From DASWOJ01 sp964242415 (GTDB lineage Bacteria; Pseudomonadota; Alphaproteobacteria; Acetobacterales; Acetobacteraceae), in assembly GCA_964242415.1 (NCBI GenBank), contig CAXTAT010000020.1:37971-101970 (forward strand): a stretch of DNA of 64,000 nucleotides, in the 5' to 3' direction. Each line of letters begins with the position of its first letter. The stretch's first letter is position 1. Shown here one piece after another: positions 23,797 through 32,842 of the stretch. The notes beneath the pieces were generated by a model. It saw nothing but the letters and a program-made list of their open reading frames with translations. It was not told the DNA's origin and searched no databases. A program made the translations under genes and the position numbers.

Positions 23797-26640
23797 CTAG
23801 TCCGCGTCGTCCAGCGCCGGCGCAATCCGCGTCAGGCTCACATCCTCCTCGAAGAACCGCGCCTGCCAATCCGAGGGACGGTTGGTCCGCCGCACCTGCA
23901 CCGCCGTCACCTTGTATTCCGGGCAATTGGTCGCCCAATCCGAGAAGTCCGTCGTGATGACGTTGGCACCGGTCTTGGCATGGTGGAACGTGGTGTAAAC
24001 GACGCCGGGCTGCATCCGCTCGGTAACCCGGGCGCGTAGCGCGATGTCGCCCGACCGGCTTTCCAACCCAACCAGGTCCCCGTCGCGGATGCCGCGGCTT
24101 TCGGCGTCGAACGGGTGGATGTCCAGCACGTCTTCCTCGTGCCAGCGGCTGTTCTCGGTGCGCCGGGTCTGCGCGCCGACGTTGTACTGGCTGAGGATGC
24201 GCCCGGTGGTCAGGATCAGCGGGAACAGCGCGCCGGTGCGCTCCTGGGTCGGCACGAACTCGGTCATCATGAACCGGCCCATGCCGCGCACGAAGCGGTC
24301 CACATGCATCATCGGCGTGCCCAGCGGCGCCACCTCGTTGCACGGCCACTGCAGCGACCCCAGCGCATCCAGCTTCGCATAAGACACCCCGGCGAAGCTC
24401 GGCGTCAGCAACGCGATCTCGTCCATGATCTCCGCAGGGTGCTTGTAGTCCATCGGGAAGCCCAGCGCGTTGGACAGCGCCATCGTCGCCTCCCAATCCG
24501 CCAGCCCGCCCAGCGGGGACATCACCCGGCGCACCCGGTTGATCCGCCGCTCGGCGTTGGTGAAAGTGCCGTCCTTCTCCAGGAACGACGACCCCGGCAG
24601 GAAGACGTGGGCATACTTCGCCGTCTCGTTCAGGAAGATGTCCTGCACGACCACGCACTCCATCGCCCGCAGGCCTGCCGTCACATGCTGCGTGTCGGGA
24701 TCGGACTGCGCGATGTCCTCGCCCTGGATATACAGGCCTTTGAACGTGCCCTCCACCGCGTCATCGAGCATGTTGGGAATCCGCAGGCCCGGATCAGCCG
24801 ACAGCGGCACGCCCCAGGTCGCCTCGAACACCTCCCGCGTCGCATCGTCCGACACGTGGCGGTATCCCGTGAACTCGTGCGGGAAGCTGCCCATGTCGCA
24901 GGCGCCCTGCACATTGTTCTGGCCACGCAACGGGTTCACCCCGGCGCCGAGCTTGCCGATGTTGCCCGTCGCCATCGCCAGGTTCGCCATCGCCATGACG
25001 GCGGTGGTGCCCTGGCTGTGCTCGGTGATGCCCAGGCCGTAGTAGATCGCAGCATTTCCCCCGGTGGCGAACAGCCGGGCGGCGGCGCGCACCTCGGCGG
25101 CGGGCACTCCCGTCAGCGCCTCGCTGGTCTCGGGCGAGTTGCGGTCCAGGGCGATGAAGCGCGCCCAGCCCTCGAACTCCGCCAAGTCGCACCGCTCGCG
25201 GATGTAGTCCTCCGCGATCAGCCCCTCGGTGACGACGACATGGGCCAGGGCGTTCAGCAGGGCGACGTTGGTGCCGGGGCGCAGTTGCAGGTGGTGCTGC
25301 GCCTGGATGTGCGGCGACCGCACCAGGTCGATCCGCCGCGGGTCGGCGACGATCAGCCGCGCCCCGTCCCGCAGCCGCTGCTTCATGCGCGAGGCGAACA
25401 CCGGGTGCCCATCGGTCGGGTTGGCGCCGATCACCAGGATCACGTCGGAATGATCGACGGATGCGAAGTCCTGCGTCCCCGCCGAGGTGCCCACCGTCGC
25501 CATCAGCCCATACCCGGTCGGCGAGTGGCACACCCGCGCGCAGGTATCGACGTTGTTGTTGCCGAACGCCCCGCGGATCAGCTTCTGCACGAGGTAGGTC
25601 TCCTCGTTCGTGCAGCGCGACGAGGTGATGCCGCCGATGCTGTTGCGGCCGTGCTGCGCCTGGATACGCTTGAACTCGCCCGCGGCGTGGGCGATGGCCT
25701 GGTCCCACGTCACCTCCTGCCAAGGGTCGGTGATCGCCGCGCGGATCATCGGCTGCGTCTTGCGGTCCTTGTGCGTGGCGTAGCCGAAGGCGAACCGGCC
25801 CTTGACGCAGCTATGCCCGGCATTGGCGCCGCCGTCCTTGTAGGGGACCATGCGGACCACGGTTTCGCCCTTCATCTCCGCCTTGAACGTGCAGCCGACG
25901 CCGCAGTAGGCGCAGGTCGTCAGCACCGAATGCTCGGGGGTGCCCAGCGTGATGACGGCCTTCTCGTTCAGCGTCGCCGTCGGGCACGCCTGCACGCAGG
26001 CGCCGCACGACACGCACTCGGACCCCATGAAGTCCGTGCCACCCGCAGAAATCTTCGACCCGAAGCCGCGCCCCTCCATCGTCAGCGCGAAGGTGCCCTG
26101 GATGTCCTCGCACGCCCGCACGCAGCGGGAGCAGGCGATGCACTTGCTCGCCTCGAACGTGAAGTACGGGTTGCTGGCGTCGGTCGGCGCCGATAGGTGG
26201 TTCTCGCCTTCGTAGCCGTAGCGCACGTCGCGCAGGCCGACCTTGCCCGCCATGTCCTGCAGCTCGCAGTCGCCATTGGCCGAGCAGGTTAGGCAGGTCA
26301 GCGGGTGGTCGCTGATATACAGCTCCATCACGCCCCGGCGGCGCTTGGCGATCTCGCCGTTCTCGGTGTGCACGACCATGCCGGCCTCGGCGGGGGTGGT
26401 GCACGACGCCGGGTATCCGCGCCGGCCCTCGATCTGCACCAGGCACAGCCGGCACGAGCCAAACGGCTCCAGCTTATCCGTCGCGCACAGTTTTGGGACT
26501 TGCGTGCCCATCACGGCGGCGGCGGCCATGACGCTGGTGCCCTTGGGGACGGTCACGCTCTGGCCGTCGATGGTCAGGGTCACGGTGGTGTCGGCCACGC
26601 GGATGGGGGTGCCGGTGTCGAGTTCGCGGATCAGGGCCAT
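23797..26640 (-). CDS. fdsA: NAD-dependent formate dehydrogenase alpha subunit
   Basis: A 947-residue molybdenum (bis-MGD) catalytic subunit that oxidises formate to CO2. N-terminal [2Fe-2S] cysteines are C52, C63, C66 and C80. A Cys-rich TCLTCSANGDC site, two [4Fe-4S] ferredoxin clusters (CIACSRCVRAC; CVSCGACVQAC) and the cluster CAYCGVGC (243-250) follow. The metal ligand is Cys371 in ARVCHSPTG, not selenocysteine. Soluble, cytoplasmic; no Tat signal. It lies nine bases from fdsB. Confidence 0.96.
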   Translation of the reverse strand: MALIRELDTGTPIRVADTTVTLTIDGQSVTVPKGTSVMAAAAVMGTQVPKLCATDKLEPFGSCRLCLVQIEGRRGYPASCTTPAEAGMVVHTENGEIAKRRRGVMELYISDHPLTCLTCSANGDCELQDMAGKVGLRDVRYGYEGENHLSAPTDASNPYFTFEASKCIACSRCVRACEDIQGTFALTMEGRGFGSKISAGGTDFMGSECVSCGACVQACPTATLNEKAVITLGTPEHSVLTTCAYCGVGCTFKAEMKGETVVRMVPYKDGGANAGHSCVKGRFAFGYATHKDRKTQPMIRAAITDPWQEVTWDQAIAHAAGEFKRIQAQHGRNSIGGITSSRCTNEETYLVQKLIRGAFGNNNVDTCARVCHSPTGYGLMATVGTSAGTQDFASVDHSDVILVIGANPTDGHPVFASRMKQRLRDGARLIVADPRRIDLVRSPHIQAQHHLQLRPGTNVALLNALAHVVVTEGLIAEDYIRERCDLAEFEGWARFIALDRNSPETSEALTGVPAAEVRAAARLFATGGNAAIYYGLGITEHSQGTTAVMAMANLAMATGNIGKLGAGVNPLRGQNNVQGACDMGSFPHEFTGYRHVSDDATREVFEATWGVPLSADPGLRIPNMLDDAVEGTFKGLYIQGEDIAQSDPDTQHVTAGLRAMECVVVQDIFLNETAKYAHVFLPGSSFLEKDGTFTNAERRINRVRRVMSPLGGLADWEATMALSNALGFPMDYKHPAEIMDEIALLTPSFAGVSYAKLDALGSLQWPCNEVAPLGTPMMHVDRFVRGMGRFMMTEFVPTQERTGALFPLILTTGRILSQYNVGAQTRRTENSRWHEEDVLDIHPFDAESRGIRDGDLVGLESRSGDIALRARVTERMQPGVVYTTFHHAKTGANVITTDFSDWATNCPEYKVTAVQVRRTNRPSDWQARFFEEDVSLTRIAPALDDAD

Positions 26641-26649
26641 GGGGCGCTC

Positions 26650-28206
26650 CTACTCCGCGGCCAGCGGCAGGCGCCGGGCGCGGTCGAAATCCTCGGGGAA
26701 GTGGGTCAGCGCGCTGTTGACCGGCACGGGCGTCAGGCCGCCCATGGCGCACAGCGAGGCATCGGTCATCAGCTCGCACAAATCGTCGAGCAGGGCGAAG
26801 TTCTTCGCCGGCTCGATGCCTGCGGTGATGCGGTCGATGACCTCCACGCCACGGACGGCGCCGATGCGGCAGGGGGTGCACTTGCCGCAGCTTTCGACGG
26901 CGCAGAAGCTGAACGCGAACCGGGCCTGCTGCGCCAGATCGACCGTCTCGTCAAACACCACGACGCCGCCGTGCCCGACCAGGCCGCCGGCCTTGGTGAA
27001 CGCCTCGTAGTCCATCGGCGTATCCAGCAAAGCCTCGGGAAAGTACGCGCCCAAGGGTCCGCCGACCTGCACCGCACGGAACGGCCGGCCGCTGCGAGTG
27101 CCGCCGCCCCAATCATTGATGAGGCTGCGCAGCGTGACGCCGAACGGCAGCTCGATCAGCCCGCCGCGGGCCACGTTGCCGGCCAACTGCACCGGCAGGG
27201 TGCCGAGCGACCGCCCGGTGCCCAGCGCCGCATAGGCCGCGCCGCCGTTGGCCATGATCCACGGCACGCTGGCCAGCGACATCACGTTGTTCACCGCGGT
27301 CGGGCGGCCGAACAGCCCCTCGATGGCCGGCAGCGGCGGCTTGGCGCGGACCATGCCGCGTTTGCCCTCCAGGCTTTCCAACATGGAGGTTTCCTCGCCG
27401 CAGATGTAGGCGCCAGCGCCCATCCGCACCTCGATGTCGAAGGCGTGCCCCGACCCCATGATGTCCGGCCCCAACAGCCCGGCCCGGCGCGCGGCCGCAA
27501 CCGCCGCCTCCATGGTGCGGATCGCGTGCGGATACTCGGACCGCGTATAGACGAAGCCCTTGGTGGCGCCGACCGCGACGGCGGCGATGGTCATGCCCTC
27601 GATCAGGCTGAGCGGGTCGCCCTCCATCAGCATGCGGTCGGCGAAGGTGCCGCTGTCGCCCTCGTCGGCGTTGCAGGCGATATACTTGCGGTCGGCGGGC
27701 GCCAGGCGGACGGTGTTCCACTTGATCCCCGTCGGGAACCCGGCGCCGCCGCGCCCGCGCAGGCCCGACACCTTGACCTCATCGACCGTGGCCTCCGCGC
27801 CCAACGCCAGCGCGCGTTCCAGCCCGGCATAGCCGCCATGGGCGCGGTAGTCCTCCACCGACACGGGATCGACCACACCGCAGCGGGCGAAGGTCAGCCG
27901 GGTCTGGTTGGCGAACCACGGGTGGTCCTCGGGCCGGCCGATCCGCAGCCGGTGCGCGCCGCCGTCCAGCAGGCCAGCGTCCAGCAACTCGGCAACGTCG
28001 GCGGCCTCCACGGGACCATAGGCGATGCGCCCCTCGGGCGTCTCCACCTCCAGCAGCGGCTCCAGCCAGATCGCCCCGCGGGTGCCGGTCCGCACCACGT
28101 CCAACTCCAGGCCACGCCGGCCGGCCTCGGACCGCAAGGTGCGCAGCACCGCCTCCGCGCCGAGCGCCAGGGCGGCCATGTCCTGCGGCAGGTAGATGCG
28201 TGTCAT
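26650..28206 (-). CDS. fdsB: NAD-dependent formate dehydrogenase beta subunit
   Basis: A 518-residue flavin/NADH subunit related to NuoF. It has an N-terminal thioredoxin-like part, the NADH motif GLRGRGGAGFPTG, an FMN region with YIACNADEGDSGTF, and the [4Fe-4S] site ESCGKCTPCRIG plus a late SLCAMGG. The start at 28206 overlaps the fdsG stop by four bases. A longer frame reaching 28965 passes through fdsG and is not coding. Confidence 0.96.
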   Translation of the reverse strand: MTRIYLPQDMAALALGAEAVLRTLRSEAGRRGLELDVVRTGTRGAIWLEPLLEVETPEGRIAYGPVEAADVAELLDAGLLDGGAHRLRIGRPEDHPWFANQTRLTFARCGVVDPVSVEDYRAHGGYAGLERALALGAEATVDEVKVSGLRGRGGAGFPTGIKWNTVRLAPADRKYIACNADEGDSGTFADRMLMEGDPLSLIEGMTIAAVAVGATKGFVYTRSEYPHAIRTMEAAVAAARRAGLLGPDIMGSGHAFDIEVRMGAGAYICGEETSMLESLEGKRGMVRAKPPLPAIEGLFGRPTAVNNVMSLASVPWIMANGGAAYAALGTGRSLGTLPVQLAGNVARGGLIELPFGVTLRSLINDWGGGTRSGRPFRAVQVGGPLGAYFPEALLDTPMDYEAFTKAGGLVGHGGVVVFDETVDLAQQARFAFSFCAVESCGKCTPCRIGAVRGVEVIDRITAGIEPAKNFALLDDLCELMTDASLCAMGGLTPVPVNSALTHFPEDFDRARRLPLAAE

Positions 28207-28657
28207 GTACGGCGTGCCTCTGCGGCCAGGGCGTCGAGCTTGGCGTCGTTCAGCCGGGCCATCGGCTCGCCGTCCAGTAGCGCCGACGGGCTGCAGGCGC
28301 ACAGGCCCAGGCAGTACACCGGCTCGACCGTCAGGCTGCGGTCCGCTGTGGTGCCGCCCCAATCGAGGCCCAGCCGCGCCAGCAGCCGGTCCGCCAGGGC
28401 GACGCCGCCGTTGGATTGGCAGGACTCCGCCCGGCACAGCTTCAGCACATGGCGGCCCGGCGGCGCGCGGCGGAAGTCGTGATAGAAGGAAATAACGCCG
28501 AGCACCTCGGCGCGCGACAGGTTCAGCGCCTCGGCGATCAGCGCATCGCACTCGCGGGGGACATAGCCGAACTCGTCCTGCAGGGCGTGCAGGATCGGTA
28601 GGGCGGCACCCTCCAGGTCGGCGTGGGCCGCGATGATGGTTCGTGCAAGGGTAGCAT
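28203..28657 (-). CDS. fdsG: NAD-dependent formate dehydrogenase gamma subunit; start damaged or non-canonical
   Basis: The coding frame carries the NuoE/FdsG [2Fe-2S] domain: CRAESC and CLGLCACSP, with VLGVISFYHDFRRAPPGRH before it. Upstream, the same frame keeps reading the family N-terminus (LARTIIAAHADLEG, then HALQDEFGYVPREC). Yet no ATG, GTG or TTG exists in that frame before a stop at about 28785, apart from an internal GTG at 28505 that would cut away about 50 conserved residues. An ATG at 28657 lies one frame off: one extra base after it would give M-x-T-L-A-R-T and a protein of about 151 residues. Either a one-base deletion (real or a sequencing error) or an unusual ATT start at 28691 must be invoked. 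Confidence 0.8.
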
Positions 28658-28822
28658 CCCAATGCGGTGAAGGTTCCGCTGCGGGAGCAATGCTGAGTGA
28701 TGCTGCTATGGTGGCCTCCCAGTCGTGGTACCCCCCTTTGGGGGAGGTTCCACAGGCATTTAGACACGTTTTGCGAGCCGAAGATCAAGGCCGCGTTCCG
28801 GTGTTGCGATAGCGAAGTCCTA

Positions 28823-29704
28823 TCAAGCACCCAGCAGCCGCACCTCCGCCAGCAGAGCGGCGGACAGGACCGGCATCGGTTCGCGGTCCGGCAGCACCAG
28901 GCCGACCCGGTAGGTCGCATCCGGCTCGGTGATCGGCAGGCTGCGCAGCCGGGGCGCCAGGGCAAGCGTCGCCGCTAGCTTCTCCGCCAGCACCGTTGCC
29001 CAGCCGCCTGCCAAGACGTGCGCCAGCAGCACCACCTGCGTGTCCGTCTCGACCCGTGCGCGGGGGGTCACCCCGGCGCCCTGCATCAGCCGGTCCATGA
29101 TGCGGCGGTTCTGCATGTCCGGCGTCAGCAGGCACAGCGGCGCATGGGCCAGGTCCGCCCAGGTCACCGCGTCCCGGTCGCCGAACACGCCATCCGCCGT
29201 GGTGATGAACCGGTAGCGTTCGACATACAGCGGCACCGACCGCACCCGGCCCAGCGCCTCGCCATCGACGTAGGTGATGCCGGCGTCCACCTCCAGCCCC
29301 TCCAGCATGTGCAGCACCTCGGCGCTGCTGCGGGACAGGATGGTGAAGCGCAGCGCCGGGTGGCGGCGCAGGCAGGGGTTGGTGAGGTCCGGCACCATCG
29401 CCAGCGCCGTCGGGATGACCGCGATCCGCAGGTGCCCGGACAGGCCCTGCCGCATGCCATGCAGTTCCTGCCGCATGGCGCGGGCGTCGCCGACCATGCG
29501 CCGGGCCCAGTCGAGCACCTTCTCGCCCTCCGGCGTCAGGCCGTGGAAGCGGCTGCTGCGGCGGACCAGCATGACGCCCAGCTCGTCCTCCAGCGCCTTG
29601 ATCCCGGCCGACAGGGTGGGCTGCGCGACGCCGCAGGCCTCGGCGGCGCGGCGGAAGTTGCCCTCCCGCGCGACGGCGACGAGGTAGGCGAGCCGGTCGA
29701 TCAC
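28823..29704 (-). CDS. LysR-family regulator, probable formate-dehydrogenase regulator (FdsR-like)
   Basis: A 293-residue LysR protein. The N-terminal helix-turn-helix is FRRAAEACGVAQPTLSAGIKALEDELG, and the effector domain begins about residue 90. It starts with GTG. It lies directly upstream of and codirectional with fdsG, separated by about 165 bases that contain a short GC hairpin (CCCCCC-TTT-GGGGGG-like at about 28731-28744). FdsR regulators occupy this place in Cupriavidus. The identity is inferred from position. Confidence 0.88.
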   Translation of the reverse strand: MIDRLAYLVAVAREGNFRRAAEACGVAQPTLSAGIKALEDELGVMLVRRSSRFHGLTPEGEKVLDWARRMVGDARAMRQELHGMRQGLSGHLRIAVIPTALAMVPDLTNPCLRRHPALRFTILSRSSAEVLHMLEGLEVDAGITYVDGEALGRVRSVPLYVERYRFITTADGVFGDRDAVTWADLAHAPLCLLTPDMQNRRIMDRLMQGAGVTPRARVETDTQVVLLAHVLAGGWATVLAEKLAATLALAPRLRSLPITEPDATYRVGLVLPDREPMPVLSAALLAEVRLLGA

Positions 29705-29781
29705 CGAGGCCGGAGGGATTGGGGGGTCATGTCAACTGCCCGCTGCTCTGAACCGCTACACTGCTGCATTCACGCAGCACT

Positions 29782-29876
29782 GTCATTGCGAGCCGCACTT
29801 GCGGCGTGGCGGTCCAGGGGCAGCCAGCGCCGTCCCTGCCCGCCGGATTGCCGCGCCGAAGATGGCTCGCAATGAC
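29782..29876. repeat. 95 bp element with GTCATTGCGAGC inverted termini (copy A)
   Basis: Perfect 12-base terminal inverted repeats (29782-29793 and 29865-29876) enclose a GC-rich centre. Related copies lie at 38546 and 50721. The form is that of small non-coding dispersed repeats common in alphaproteobacteria. It sits in the 246-base gap between the LysR and PEP-CTERM genes, which holds no gene. Confidence 0.8.
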
Positions 29877-29950
29877 GGCAAGGCTTGGGACAGCGCCGGT
29901 CAGGATCAAAGGCAGCCGGTATAACGGGTTACCGGCCCAGGCTGAGACCC

Positions 29951-30643
29951 TCAGGCCTGGATGGTGGCCCGGCGGCGGCGGAGGGCGCCCAGCCCAGCCA
30001 GGCCGGTGCCGAGCAGCGCCATGCTGGCCGGCTCGGGAACGGCGCTGGCGGCGGCCGAGACGGTGCCCGACACGCTGGAGGTGAAGCCCTGCAGCGTGCT
30101 GCCGACGATGGCGGCGGGCGCGGTGACGTCGGCGAAGCCGAAGCTGAGCGCGCGCGGGTCGGCCAGGATGCTGCTGGGCAGCACGCTTGAGGTGAAGGTG
30201 ACGGTGCCCGGCGGCTCGGACGCGGACAGCGTGAGCGAGGAGCCGCCGCCGGTGCCGAACACGAAGTCGGTGAAGGCGGCGGTGAGGTAGTTGGTCCCGC
30301 CGCCGTTGGCCTGCGAGGTGAAGGAGGCCGTGCCCTGGAACGGCTGCAGGATCTGGCCGGCGAAGCTGCTGGCCGCGCCCTGGCTGGCGAGGTTGAGGTT
30401 GAGGAAGGCGCTGATCGGGGCGCCGGCGCCGGCGTACTGCGAGATGGTGACCGCAACGGCCGTGCCGGTGATGGTGGTCGTGGTGTCGGCGGCGTTGTTG
30501 ACGGCGGTGATGGTGGGGCTGTTGGAGGTCTGGCCGAAGGTGAGGATGACGGCGGCCTGAGCCATCGAGGCCATGCCGAGGCCCACGGCGGCAACGGCAG
30601 CGGCAGCGATCTGGGTCAGTGCGGTGCGGGCAGGGCGAGGCAT
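29951..30643 (-). CDS. PEP-CTERM sorted exported protein
   Basis: 230 residues with a signal peptide (GMASMAQA-AVIL) and a Thr/Ser/Gly-rich beta domain. It has a full PEP-CTERM sorting tail: VPEPASMALLGTGLAGLG followed by a basic end (RRRR). Such proteins are processed by exosortase and are usually extracellular or envelope-associated, often linked to exopolysaccharide or biofilm. No exosortase gene is in this window. Composition (Thr-rich, low charge) is unlike its neighbours. Confidence 0.92.
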   Translation of the reverse strand: MPRPARTALTQIAAAAVAAVGLGMASMAQAAVILTFGQTSNSPTITAVNNAADTTTTITGTAVAVTISQYAGAGAPISAFLNLNLASQGAASSFAGQILQPFQGTASFTSQANGGGTNYLTAAFTDFVFGTGGGSSLTLSASEPPGTVTFTSSVLPSSILADPRALSFGFADVTAPAAIVGSTLQGFTSSVSGTVSAAASAVPEPASMALLGTGLAGLGALRRRRATIQA

Positions 30644-30660
30644 ACTGGTTCCAATCGGGC

Positions 30661-30684
30661 TAATGTCTAACTATTATGACATTA
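30661..30684. promoter_or_regulatory. Perfect dyad TAATGTC-N10-GACATTA upstream of PEP-CTERM gene
   Basis: Seven-base arms lie in an AT-rich stretch (about 30655-30730) that stands out from the GC-rich surroundings. It is 18 bases upstream of the PEP-CTERM start, so it could be an operator overlapping the promoter. Confidence 0.5.
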
Positions 30685-31029
30685 CTTAAATTACTAATGA
30701 GTCGTCAAGGATTGTTTAGGCATGTCATGCAAAAATGTGCCGGCCGAACGGAGGTGGTCCGTGTCCCGCTGCAAGGTGCGCGTGCATAGGGGCCGCTTGC
30801 CGGCATACGCGCGGCGACACACTCAGCATGGAGGTGTGGGAGAGCCGCGCCGCCATCGTGGACGGACCGTTGTCGTGAACGATTGGGGCAGCCCCAGGTA
30901 TGGCCTGACGAGGGACGCCGCGCCCTCCATCCCCATCACCGGCCGCGGGGTGGGCGGAGGTCAAACTCCCGGGCGGCTGGCGCTAGAGGAACGCCTCGTG
31001 CCCACGCGGGCGGGTTAGGCCCTCGCGCC
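30685..31029. other. Intergenic region without recognised gene
   Basis: The first part is AT-rich (promoter side of the PEP-CTERM gene). From about 30740 on it is GC-rich, with only short open frames of unnatural composition. A degenerate piece resembling the CCTCACCCCGGCCC arm lies at the cbbY end (31026-31042). I see nothing else. Confidence 0.5.
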
Positions 31030-31779
31030 TCACCCCGGCCCGGAAGGAGCAGAGGTTAGGGCGGCCAGGTCCAGCACCGGGCCGGGCAGGGCCGGGCCAC
31101 GCAGCACCCGGCATGGCGCGCCGGGATCGCCCAGCCCGTCCACGACCAGCAGCGCGTCCTCGAACCCGGCCGTCCCGCCATACAGGCTTGTGGTCACCAC
31201 CGTCGGTATGCCGGCGCCGCGGGCGGAGTTCAGGCCGTTCGGCGTGTCCTCAAAGGCGATGCAACAGGACGCAGCAAGGCCCAGGCGCCTCAGCACCCAC
31301 CGATAGATATCCGGGGCCGGCTTCTTGTGCGGCACCACGTCCCCGGCGCCGACCACCTCGAACAGGCCAGGCCCATCTGCTCCCAGGGTCGCGTGTAGCA
31401 GCGCGTCCACGTTGGCCGGGCTGGTCGTGGTGGCGATGGCGAGGTGCAGGCCGGCGTCGCGCGCCTCCATCAGCAGCCGGCGCACGCCGGGGCGCAACGC
31501 GATCCCGCCGGCCGCCACGGCGGCGACGTAGTGTGCGGTCTTGGCCGCGTGCAGCCGCCGCACCGCGTCGCCACCCAGCCGCGCCGGCAGCGCAGCCATG
31601 TAGCGGGCAATGCGCTCCTTGCCGCCCGTCACCTCCAACAGTCCGGCATACGCGGCTTGGTCCCAGTGCCAATCCAGCCCGGCCTCCGCAAACGCCGCAT
31701 TGAAGGCGTGGCGGTGCAGCTCCTCCGTCTCGGCCAGGGTGCCGTCCACGTCGAAGATCAGCGCCTGCAGGGTGTCCAT
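31030..31779 (-). CDS. cbbY: CbbY, HAD-family sugar phosphatase (xylulose-1,5-bisphosphate type)
   Basis: 249 residues, HAD superfamily. Motif I is DVDGTLAETEELHR, with a cap domain and later motifs ATTTSPAN, KKPAPDIY and FEDTPNGLNSA. CbbY degrades xylulose-1,5-bisphosphate, a misfire inhibitor of RubisCO. The start ATG shares one base with the cbbR stop (TGATG), so the two are coupled. The C-terminus runs into GC-rich repeat-like sequence. Confidence 0.9.
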   Translation of the reverse strand: MDTLQALIFDVDGTLAETEELHRHAFNAAFAEAGLDWHWDQAAYAGLLEVTGGKERIARYMAALPARLGGDAVRRLHAAKTAHYVAAVAAGGIALRPGVRRLLMEARDAGLHLAIATTTSPANVDALLHATLGADGPGLFEVVGAGDVVPHKKPAPDIYRWVLRRLGLAASCCIAFEDTPNGLNSARGAGIPTVVTTSLYGGTAGFEDALLVVDGLGDPGAPCRVLRGPALPGPVLDLAALTSAPSGPG

Positions 31780-32723
31780 CAGGACGCCCCCGCGGCAATG
31801 CGGGCGTGCTGTCCCATGATGCCCTCGATCACGCCCTGGCCCTCCCCGATCAGGTAACCCCGCAGCCGCGCCTGCACCGGCAGCAGCGGCAGGGTGCGGC
31901 GCTGGACGATGTACCAGGACCGCATCAGCGGGAAGCCCTCGACCGGCAGCACCCGCAACAGGCCCAGCGCCAGCTCCAGGCTGATGGTGTGCTGCGAGAT
32001 CAACGCCAGCCCCATGCCGGCGATGACGGCCTGCTTGATCATTTCGTTGCTGGACGACACCATCGCCACCCGCGGCTTGAACCCGGCGCCCTGGAAAAAG
32101 CCATCTGCCATCGCCTGGGTGCCCGACCCCTCCTCCCGGACCACGAACGCCTCCCCGGCCAGCGCGTTGAGCGGCAGCGACGGCGCGCCGCACAGCCGAT
32201 GCCCCGGTGGCGCGATGATGGCGGAGGGATGCGGGGCAAACCGCTCGGCCACCACGTCAGCGTCGGCCGGCGGCTGGCCCATCACCGCGAGGTCCACCGC
32301 GCCACCCAGCAGCAGGGACAGCACGCGGCTGCGGTTGCCCTCCTGCAGGTGCACGGTCACCCCGGGATAGGCCGCCCGGAACCGCGCGATCATGTGCGGG
32401 ACGATGTACTTGGAGGTGGACACCAGCCCCAGCCGCACCCGGCCGCCGCTGAGGCCCTTGAGGTTCGTCATGGCCTGGTCCGCGTCCTGCAGCGAGCGGA
32501 GCACCACCTGCGCGTAGCCCACCAGCACCTGCCCCGCCTCGGTCAGCGTCACGCGCCGCCCGACCCGCTCGAACAGCGCGAACCCCGTCTGCAGCTCGAT
32601 CTGCTTGATCTGGAACGACACCGCGGAGGGCGTCAGGTTCAGGCGCTCCGCCACCCGCGCCAGCGACAGCCGCTCGGCCGCCTCCACGAACACCTGCAAC
32701 TGCCGGATGGTGACGTTGCGCAT
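31779..32723 (-). CDS. cbbR: CbbR, LysR-type regulator of the Calvin cycle operon
   Basis: 314 residues. The N-terminal helix-turn-helix is LARVAERLNLTPSAVSFQIKQIELQTG. The effector domain contains VSTSKYIVPHMIARF and GMGLALISQHT, as in CbbR. It is divergent from cbbL across 119 bases, the classical arrangement, and should sense Calvin-cycle metabolites. Confidence 0.94.
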   Translation of the reverse strand: MRNVTIRQLQVFVEAAERLSLARVAERLNLTPSAVSFQIKQIELQTGFALFERVGRRVTLTEAGQVLVGYAQVVLRSLQDADQAMTNLKGLSGGRVRLGLVSTSKYIVPHMIARFRAAYPGVTVHLQEGNRSRVLSLLLGGAVDLAVMGQPPADADVVAERFAPHPSAIIAPPGHRLCGAPSLPLNALAGEAFVVREEGSGTQAMADGFFQGAGFKPRVAMVSSSNEMIKQAVIAGMGLALISQHTISLELALGLLRVLPVEGFPLMRSWYIVQRRTLPLLPVQARLRGYLIGEGQGVIEGIMGQHARIAAGAS

Positions 32724-32842
32724 CGGACGACAAGCGATCCCTCATGTATTCGATAAATCTATTTCGCTTTCCCTTGCCGTGTCCATCGGCCAACGTTTCG
32801 ACATCAGGGACACACCTGGGTCGCAAGGGATGGAGGCGGACG
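32724..32842. promoter_or_regulatory. cbbR-cbbL divergent control region
   Basis: 119 bases with an AT-rich core near 32737-32765 (TGTATTCGATAAATCTATTTCG). LysR-type T-N11-A sites fit there several times, but no single best site can be named by eye. GGAGGCGG precedes the cbbL ATG by 4 bases. Confidence 0.55.

Noticed and set aside
24115..26196. 693-codon open frame on the + strand opposite fdsA
   Set aside because: Arg/His/Gly-rich translation without motifs, fully antisense to a well-supported gene; an effect of high GC.
26305..28482. 725-codon open frame opposite fdsB
   Set aside because: Same antisense artefact; composition unlike a protein.
28731..28745. CCCCCCTTTGGGGG considered as an intrinsic terminator of the LysR gene
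   Set aside because: Three-base loop is tight and no T-run follows; kept only as a remark.
30722..31018. 98-codon + strand frame in the gap before cbbY
   Set aside because: Arg/Gly-rich, no ribosome site, no similarity to any pattern known to me.
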